Shown here: one piece after another, positions 58,384-64,000 of the stretch
Numbering within the stretch: the stretch's first letter is position 1
How the letters are laid out: every line of letters begins with the position of its first letter
Source: Acheta domesticus
Lineage: Eukaryota; Arthropoda; Insecta; Orthoptera; Gryllidae
NCBI GenBank assembly: GCA_031308135.1
Contig: JAHLJT010008756.1
Location: 66,452,026 to 66,516,025, forward strand
Direction: 5' to 3'
DNA: 64,000 bases
Translations under genes and position numbers: made by a program
The notes under the pieces: model-generated
The model's database searches: none
Seen by the model: only the letters and a program-made list of their open reading frames with translations
What the model was told of the DNA's origin: nothing

Positions 58384-58611
58384 AGGTGATGTAAGTGAAG
58401 AACAAGGTGTGCGTTTTCATTAAGATCTGGAAGTGATGAAAAAACGTTATCAGGGACACAGGGGCTGGAACACCAACGTGATGGGAGATTACTGTTGGTC
58501 ACTTCACCGAGAGAGTCAGCAAACGGCGCAGAGGAGAGCAAGCTATATCAGGGGCTTTAAAGAAAAGAGACAAAGAAAATATATGTCAGTGGACATATAA
58601 AGTCTTTGTAG
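58384..58611 (+). pseudogene. Insect repeat-family ORF relic, 3' part after the LINE
   Basis: Continues in the same frame past the target duplication: DVSEEQGVRFH, a stop (TAA in place of the usual Gln codon), DLEVMKKRYQGHRGWNTNVM, GDYCWSLHRESQQTAQRRAS, YIRGFKEKRQRKYMSVDI and a natural stop at about 58609. In the family this is the end of the protein, with the 'GDYCW.L' block and a basic tail, so the C-terminus is complete. Confidence 0.8.
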
Positions 58612-59204
58612 AATGTAATGTTAAGAGTATACAGCCATCTTCTATGTTTAAATAAAGTTCTGTTGGTATTCTACAAGGCATTTTTTTCATTTTAATTGCA
58701 TATTTTCCTATATCTCAATAGATCAAATTCTGACTAAACTGTGGGTGATGGAAAGAAATAGAGTTCAGATGCAGATTCAGCACACACAAATCTATAAAAA
58801 TCAGCTACAAAGATTTAAAGTGTTTTTTTTAAACCGTTTTTTTGTTGGCCAGTGCATTGTTTTCGTCATTTTCTTATTGCCGTTTTTCATAAATGAGCGT
58901 TATTACTCAGTTTGGAGAAACTACACAAGCTAGCTAATGTTTCTTGCCTTACATCGCCTCCCGTGCGATTTATCTTATGGAAGCGCTACCATAACTTTTT
59001 CGTTAGTGAGATGCTAGTTCTGCGTGTTCGTGCTTTTCGTACGTCATCTAAGCGGTGTCAGCAATGGGATAGCCATAGCGCATTTAATGGAGATGCTGTC
59101 CAGACGGATGCAACCAACGATGTGTCGAACACAATGTAATCACCTCCGTGCGTGAATTGAACCTCCTAGACCCCTTTGATGTTGCTTCGAGAAGATCGGT
59201 GATG
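58612..59204. other. Unassigned stretch
   Basis: Nothing supported. Confidence 0.5.
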
Positions 59205-59310
59205 TTGTGGTTGCAGTGATGAAGATGGTATCCGTTCGCTCTTTGGTGGGAGTTGTTTTGAAACGTCCTGGTCGCAGATCTCCTAAGGGAAGGAATAGTG
59301 TGCTCGGGCA
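59205..59310 (+). repeat. Direct repeat, first copy
   Basis: Shares 'ggtatccgttcgctctttgg', 'tgggagttgt', 'ggtcgcagatctcctaaggg' and 'aaggaat' with 59520-59630 (about 315 bp downstream), with scattered differences. Confidence 0.65.
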
Positions 59311-59519
59311 TACTGAGCTAGAGGGACTCGTATTTTAAAATCTGTCCTTCATAGTAAAGTGATAGTATGTTAACAAAATATTGTTGTCCTCAAACGTCCA
59401 AGTACAGGGAGAAAATGTTTAAAGCAATCCAATATTAATCTTAGCAAGCTAAGTAAAACAAAATGAAATTTTGCGTTCATGCATTCGTAGGATTCAGTAG
59501 GGACATATTTAATGGTGAC

Positions 59520-59630
59520 GTAGTTGCGGCCGCAGTGACAATGGTAGTATCCGTTCGCACTTTGATGGGAGTTGTAATGCCAGGTATTGGTCGCAGCTCT
59601 CTTAAGGGAAGGAATCGTTTGATTGGTCGT
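59520..59630 (+). repeat. Direct repeat, second copy
   Basis: Second copy of 59205-59310, same orientation. Together they suggest a decayed tandem repeat with a unit near 315 bp; no third unit was found. Confidence 0.65.
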
Positions 59631-59720
59631 ATTTTATCTTGGAGAAAACTAGATTTTCTGATTGGAAGATATTATATCGGTGTGTATATGAAACTAAGCA
59701 AGGCGTGGTTGTTTGAGTGA

Positions 59721-60256
59721 TCTATTTCAATTTTGAAACCATCAAGCAGATTTTTATCAAAACACTGAAATTTGTTGGGTCACATGGGATATCTACCAAG
59801 CAGTATCCTATTTTTATCCACTTCACTGTTTCGTTACCTCTCGATCAGTCGATGCTCATCCGTCTGATTAGATAAATTTCCAAAATTTTAATAATTAAAA
59901 TAATCAAGTATTGCAGACTGATAAAATTTCGAAAGATTCTTAGGCCCGTCATTTTAAAAAAAGATGCATTTTCGAAAAATCTTTCCGGAAGAAATGATTT
60001 GTTTATGAAATGACTACCTGTCATGGAGCAACCACGTTCTTTTACAAGGCCTCAGTTACGGAAGAATAAAATTACACAAATGGTTCTACCTTGTTTAAAC
60101 GTTTTACACATACAATATTAGAAATATTACATATCTCCAAATAATGTGAACTCGACAAGAAAGAAATACAATGATACCGAAAACGTACACCCTTTGATCC
60201 AAAAATCATATTTTTAACACTTTATTTAGTGGTGGTGTTTCTTCTATGCAACTATT
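59721..60256. other. Unassigned stretch
   Basis: AT-rich, nothing supported. Confidence 0.5.
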
Positions 60257-60390
60257 AGGGACTTTTTGCACCCTCGAACGTTAGAGTATTATCTATCTTC
60301 TGCGCGTGCGCAGTTCAAGTTTCACATCACTTTAGTGCACCTGCGCAGAAGATCGATATTGCTGTCCGCTATGGCGTTCACAAACTCCCT
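60257..60390. mobile_element. Small MITE, Harbinger-like, copy 2
   Basis: Same element as 2615-2752: left end 'agggactttttgcaccctcg', then 'aacgtta', interior 'cttctgcgcgtgcgcag', right 'gcgcagaagatcgat', end 'caaactccct'. The right arm has decayed more than the left. The left neighbour is TTA as in copy 1. Confidence 0.75.
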
Positions 60391-60509
60391 TTTCTTTATA
60401 TAGGTTGTAATTATTTACTGTATATCGATCATCCATTATATTGTTATAGTCATGATGAAAGGAGATGGCTGTACAGGTCCGCCACACTTATTTTTGCTTG
60501 TGTGTGCAG

Positions 60510-60623
60510 AACCAGGCACATCACAAACCAAGAAAGACTGGTACTTGGTTTGAAAAGCCAGGCCAGATGGCGCTGGCCGTCATGTGGCATGACAAGCGCC
60601 CAGAGTCAATAAGAAACATTTTG
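60510..60623 (+). pseudogene. Possible piggyBac-like transposase fragment
   Basis: A short frame reads TGTWFEKPGQMALAVMWHDK then RPESIRNI. The 'KPG...ALxVxWHDKRP' pattern recalls the segment of piggyBac-type transposases just before their later catalytic acid. Only about 38 residues, flanked by stops. Confidence 0.3.
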
Positions 60624-60639
60624 ATAGTTACTTAAAATG

Positions 60640-61726
60640 ACAGTTTTCAACGATGACAAACCAACAATAACGGGGTTTGAATTAACGGGGAATTGAAGGG
60701 TAGTTGAAATAAAGACACAGTGTTAAAAAAGATGCTACATGTATCTGTTCAAACGACTTTTAACATGATGATGATGGTTATGGTAATTGGCAGCATTAAA
60801 ATACCCACTAGTATTGTGATGCTACCTGGTGCATAAAGCTCATTGCCCAAAGCCGAATAGGCTGCGCCACAACACATCCATTACCTCACATCATGATTAA
60901 GACCATTCTTCTAAACAATCTCATTCAAAAGTGAACATGCCATAGCAGGAGCGAGGAAGTGGAGTGGTTAGGATGTGGCGTCAGGGCCTGTATCAAAGTG
61001 GACGACGTTTTCCGGAGAACAGCGGTTCTTCTACCACCGGACAATGGTCGAAGTATTTAGAAGTGGTTCGTTCAGTCTTGCACATTCATTATCGCAACGC
61101 CTGCGCTATAAACCAGCAGCCAATTGTGCATCAAAACGAAAAGTGTTGTGCAATTCTAAGTTTGTCGTAAGCGCACGCAAACAGTTATGTACCGCGTGGG
61201 TACCCAGTGTTAGAAAACTATACTGCAAACGATTTAATATTTGAAAAGTAGTTAAATTTAATTTAAAACAATTTAACCCATCTCTAATCAGAACCCGAAA
61301 ATGGGCCTTGAATCCTGTTTCCAAGTATCTAATATTATTCACTATTGATTTCAAGAAGAGCGAAGACATTCAATTTAAAAACAGTTGTCTGCACATCCAG
61401 TATTTCACGATGTACACATTTGCTAAGGAACTCAATACCGACTCTCAGCAGTAGGGGCGAGACTCTTCTGTTAGAAAACCGGTTTGCCTCTCAGTTGAAG
61501 ACCCCGTTTCCTAGAGATAGGCAAGTTGTCCCTGGAGTAATTTGTCGTCAATTCCTCCGGTGTCCTCACGCAATAGTCAGTTCTGTTTGACATCTACGTC
61601 TCGTAGGCTCCTGTTTATGTATTCGCTACCTGGCAAGGGACAATCAATTTACACGGCTGAAGTTCACATTCAGTATCTTCCCACTAAACCGTGTCTTCTT
61701 CCTCGTGCTGTCTTTTCTATGCTATA
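60640..61726. other. Unassigned stretch
   Basis: Nothing supported. Overlapping frames at 60964-61244 have no known motif. Confidence 0.5.
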
Positions 61727-62075
61727 GGGAGAGGTGGCTAAGGGCATCAACAAATGTCACTGAAGTGTCTCTGGTCGGGAGGTCCTAGGCTTCGAGGTTC
61801 GACGGTGGCAAGATTTTCGACACTGGCTTGTCAGCTAGGTCGAATTCAGTCGCTGTGTGGAGAATTCTAGCAGCCAGCTGCTCTGATCGGTAGTTCTCCG
61901 TGGTTTCTTCGATCAACACCAGGCGAATGCCGAAGCAGTACTCTAACAAACGGGCCAAGGAGCGCGCTGCGATCTTTCCTTTTCTCTTCCTTGCCATATC
62001 CTCACACCTTATTCACACTTACACTAACATGCTCTACTCTACCACTCATGCCGGGAGACCGGTAGGGAGCATATA
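61727..62075 (+). mobile_element. tRNA-derived SINE, copy S5 (3'-shortened)
   Basis: The head has A-box-like 'gaggtggctaagggcatc' and B-box-like 'tcgaggttcgacggtgg', then the standard body ('gagaattctagcagccagct', 'tttcttcgatcaacaccagg', 'aacaaacgggcc', 'tcttccttgccatatcctca'). It stops soon after 'ccgggagaccggtaggg', lacking the GC-rich tail of S1, S3 and S4. Confidence 0.8.
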
Positions 62076-62959
62076 TATATTTCTATACTACAGATACCGC
62101 CAACTTCATATTGCATCATAGGAATATATTGTTCGCAACATATTCTGCCGCCAGAATATGGAACAAAAATTCAATATAGTTTGGTCGACGGATCGAATAG
62201 TGTGTGGTAAAGTCGCCCGCTAAATACCCCAGATAAGCAGGCTAGCAGGCAATCGTACTTAACACGTTCTGTTCTTTCCACTGCAGGTGAACCGACGAAC
62301 TCTATGTTGGTGCTTTTTGATCTTACTGAAAATTTTATCTTTTTGAGTTGTCGAAGAATCGTTCCAGATATCTTCATAACGAGCTGTGTAATCAGTTAAT
62401 CACCGACACGCACCTTGCCGTTTTTTCTCAATGCAAAACTCCATTAAGTTTAGTCGGTTTGAATTCTTGACTTAGGTAACTACCCTAATGCAATATCCAC
62501 TTTTCAATAAAGGCCAACCTATTTGCAACAATAGGCATTCTACCAAACATTTGTTTTCATTGTTCAACTTTATAAATTTTAATTGTTTTTCCTGTGATAT
62601 TCTGAATTCCAAAACATCTGTAAATAAGAGATTCGTATCAGCAATATTTGCGCCGTCGTGGTGTGTATGGAAGCTGCAGAGATAAAGTGTGTGAAGTGAC
62701 GGTGACGCCGCGCCGGTGGGGAATTCTTTATCTTCAGCTGATGCGCTCACTGCCGCCTTCGCTCGTCTGAAGGTGGCAGAGGGTCATTGCTGGCCGAGAC
62801 GCTACGCATAAGTGAAAACCCCGGTGAATCGTCCGCCCATTTCGTAATCTCAGTGCCAGTGTGATGAGAGCGTAGATGGTGACTTACCCTTACGCCTTTA
62901 TGACCTCAGCATTTCCTGAGCACGTGTTGATACCGGCGGGTTCCTTTACTTTTCCACTG
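62076..62959. other. Unassigned stretch
   Basis: Nothing supported. 62700-62830 is slightly GC-rich. Confidence 0.5.
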
Positions 62960-63210
62960 AAACTAGTGGCGCTACTGAATGGCACAGACTTTCCCGTATT
63001 AGTTTTCTATTTCTTTTGGTCTCGGCTAGCTATTCGGACTTGCCACACTGCCATCTTTCCAACTGTCATCTCTAGCCACCCAAAGTACATATTTTTGACA
63101 TTTTCTTAATTTTTCGGTTTCCTAATGGTAGAGCGGAAAAAATTAATTTTAGAATATTAAAAGGTACTAAAACTTCGTCCCAAATGGCTATTTTCTTTGA
63201 AAAAATGTAA
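62960..63210 (-). repeat. Family R repeat, copy 6a (reverse arm)
   Basis: Reverse orientation: 'ctgaatggcacagactttcc', 'ctagctattcggacttgcca', 'ttttcggtttcctaatgg' match 23315-23475 of copy 4. It meets an oppositely oriented copy near 63210-63330. Confidence 0.7.
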
Positions 63211-64000
63211 TTTTTTTGATAAATCTCTCACACTTTTAATATGCACATTATCAGCAATTTGTAAACACTATTGTATTTGTGAGCGTAAATGATTTAAATT
63301 ACTTCAACTGAAGTTTTTCGAAAACTCAAACCTTTTCTGTGAAAAATAGCTTCAAATTTCGTATTTTTAGTAGCACTTAAACGCCATTTTCTTAAAAACG
63401 GCTCCAAATTTTCAAATACAATTGCCATTTAGGACGAGGTTTCACTGTTTTTAATACTCTTAAAATAAAATTTTCGTTCTACTATTAAGAAACGGAAAAG
63501 TTAAGAAAACATTAAAAAAAAGTAACTTGGGCGGCGATAGATGGTAGATGGCAAGAGTATAGGGCAAGTCCGAATAACTAGTCGAGAGCAAAGGAATTAG
63601 AAAACGAATTCGGGAAAGTCTGTGACATTCTGTAGCACCACTAGTTACTTTCTCGCTACGGAGTAGAGATACAACGCTAGCGGGAAAACCATTCAGCCGA
63701 TATTTTGCAAAATTGATATTCCCCAATGAATCTGTCTGATGCCGCGGTCCTTGAATTTGAAACCGATATTTTAATTTTGAGGGTACTTTACATGAAGCGC
63801 CTGGGACATTTTCCAAATTTTAAAAAAAATGGCTTCTTTTTTTTATTAAAGTTTGTTGTTGGATAATGTGAAGAACGTTTGAAAGAATGGTGCGGGTCTC
63901 ATGTTCGTTAAAAACTCCTGATTTTTCGAAAATTGCAAAAGTTCAAAAAGTGTTCGGCGTCTGCCTACAACTAAAATATTAAAGATAGAAATTTTTCTTT
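63211..64000 (+). repeat. Family R repeat, copy 6b (forward, runs off the window)
   Basis: Forward orientation: 'cgccattttcttaaaaacgg', 'gggcggcgatagatggtag', 'gtgacattctgtagcaccac', 'actttctcgctacgg', 'gatattttaattttgaggg', then the 'cggcgtctgcctacaac' block at 63956. With copy 6a it forms a palindrome of about 700 bp centred near 63320. A minus-strand frame at 63460-63816 is a by-product. Confidence 0.7.

Noticed and set aside
63460..63816. 118-codon minus-strand frame
   Set aside because: Lies within family R copy 6b; equivalent positions in copies 1 and 4 do not keep the frame.

Overview
The window reads as nuclear DNA of an arthropod, most probably an insect with a large, repeat-rich genome. 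It is AT-rich, has no operon-like packing, and no long open frame anywhere. Almost every piece that can be recognised is a degraded transposable element of a type common in insects: Jockey/CR1-like LINEs, another non-LTR reverse transcriptase, a tRNA-headed SINE family, hAT, Tc1/mariner and Harbinger-like DNA elements, and a Crypton-like tyrosine recombinase. The gene relics resemble repeat proteins I know from cockroach, termite and similar genomes, but that placement is inference from memory, not a search result.

Layout. 1-3400: a long unclassified repeat ('family R') broken by a SINE and a small Harbinger-like MITE. 4640-5443: a truncated LINE. 6151-6809: a hAT element with a perfect 8-bp target duplication. 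8505-9230: another family R piece. 13433-14045: a second hAT. 14900-15860: the largest CpG-rich stretch. 17080-17795: a Crypton-like recombinase relic. 18400-19330: a weak antisense transposase-tail relic. 22790-23240: CpG-rich. 23290-24898: reverse family R copy, directly abutting a 2-kb palindromic Tc1/mariner-like element (24905-26940). 28035-29372: a direct duplication. 30200-31232: a SINE-like piece and an antisense LINE. 32584-33840: two hAT elements. 34527-35120: SINE. 39853-41170: antisense LINE. 41858-42550: SINE with a 300-bp palindrome inside. 43130-46800: the only candidate host gene, with a CpG-rich start, two exon-like pieces and a polyadenylation signal. 47959-48197 and 54955-55163: two copies of a hAT MITE. 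49568-50010: SINE. 51500-52085: antisense Jockey LINE. 55180-56372: LINE. 57080-58611: an old repeat ORF split by a young LINE insertion with a 14-bp target duplication. 60257-60390: second Harbinger-like MITE. 61727-62075: SINE. 62960-64000: family R in a head-to-head palindrome.

No functional system links these pieces. The value of the window is in nested insertions whose order can be read, because the empty site is present elsewhere in the same window, and in the unclassified family R. Element boundaries were read by eye; those with matching target duplications are accurate to a base or two, the rest to tens of bases. Stretches listed as 'unassigned' were read on both strands and held nothing I could support.
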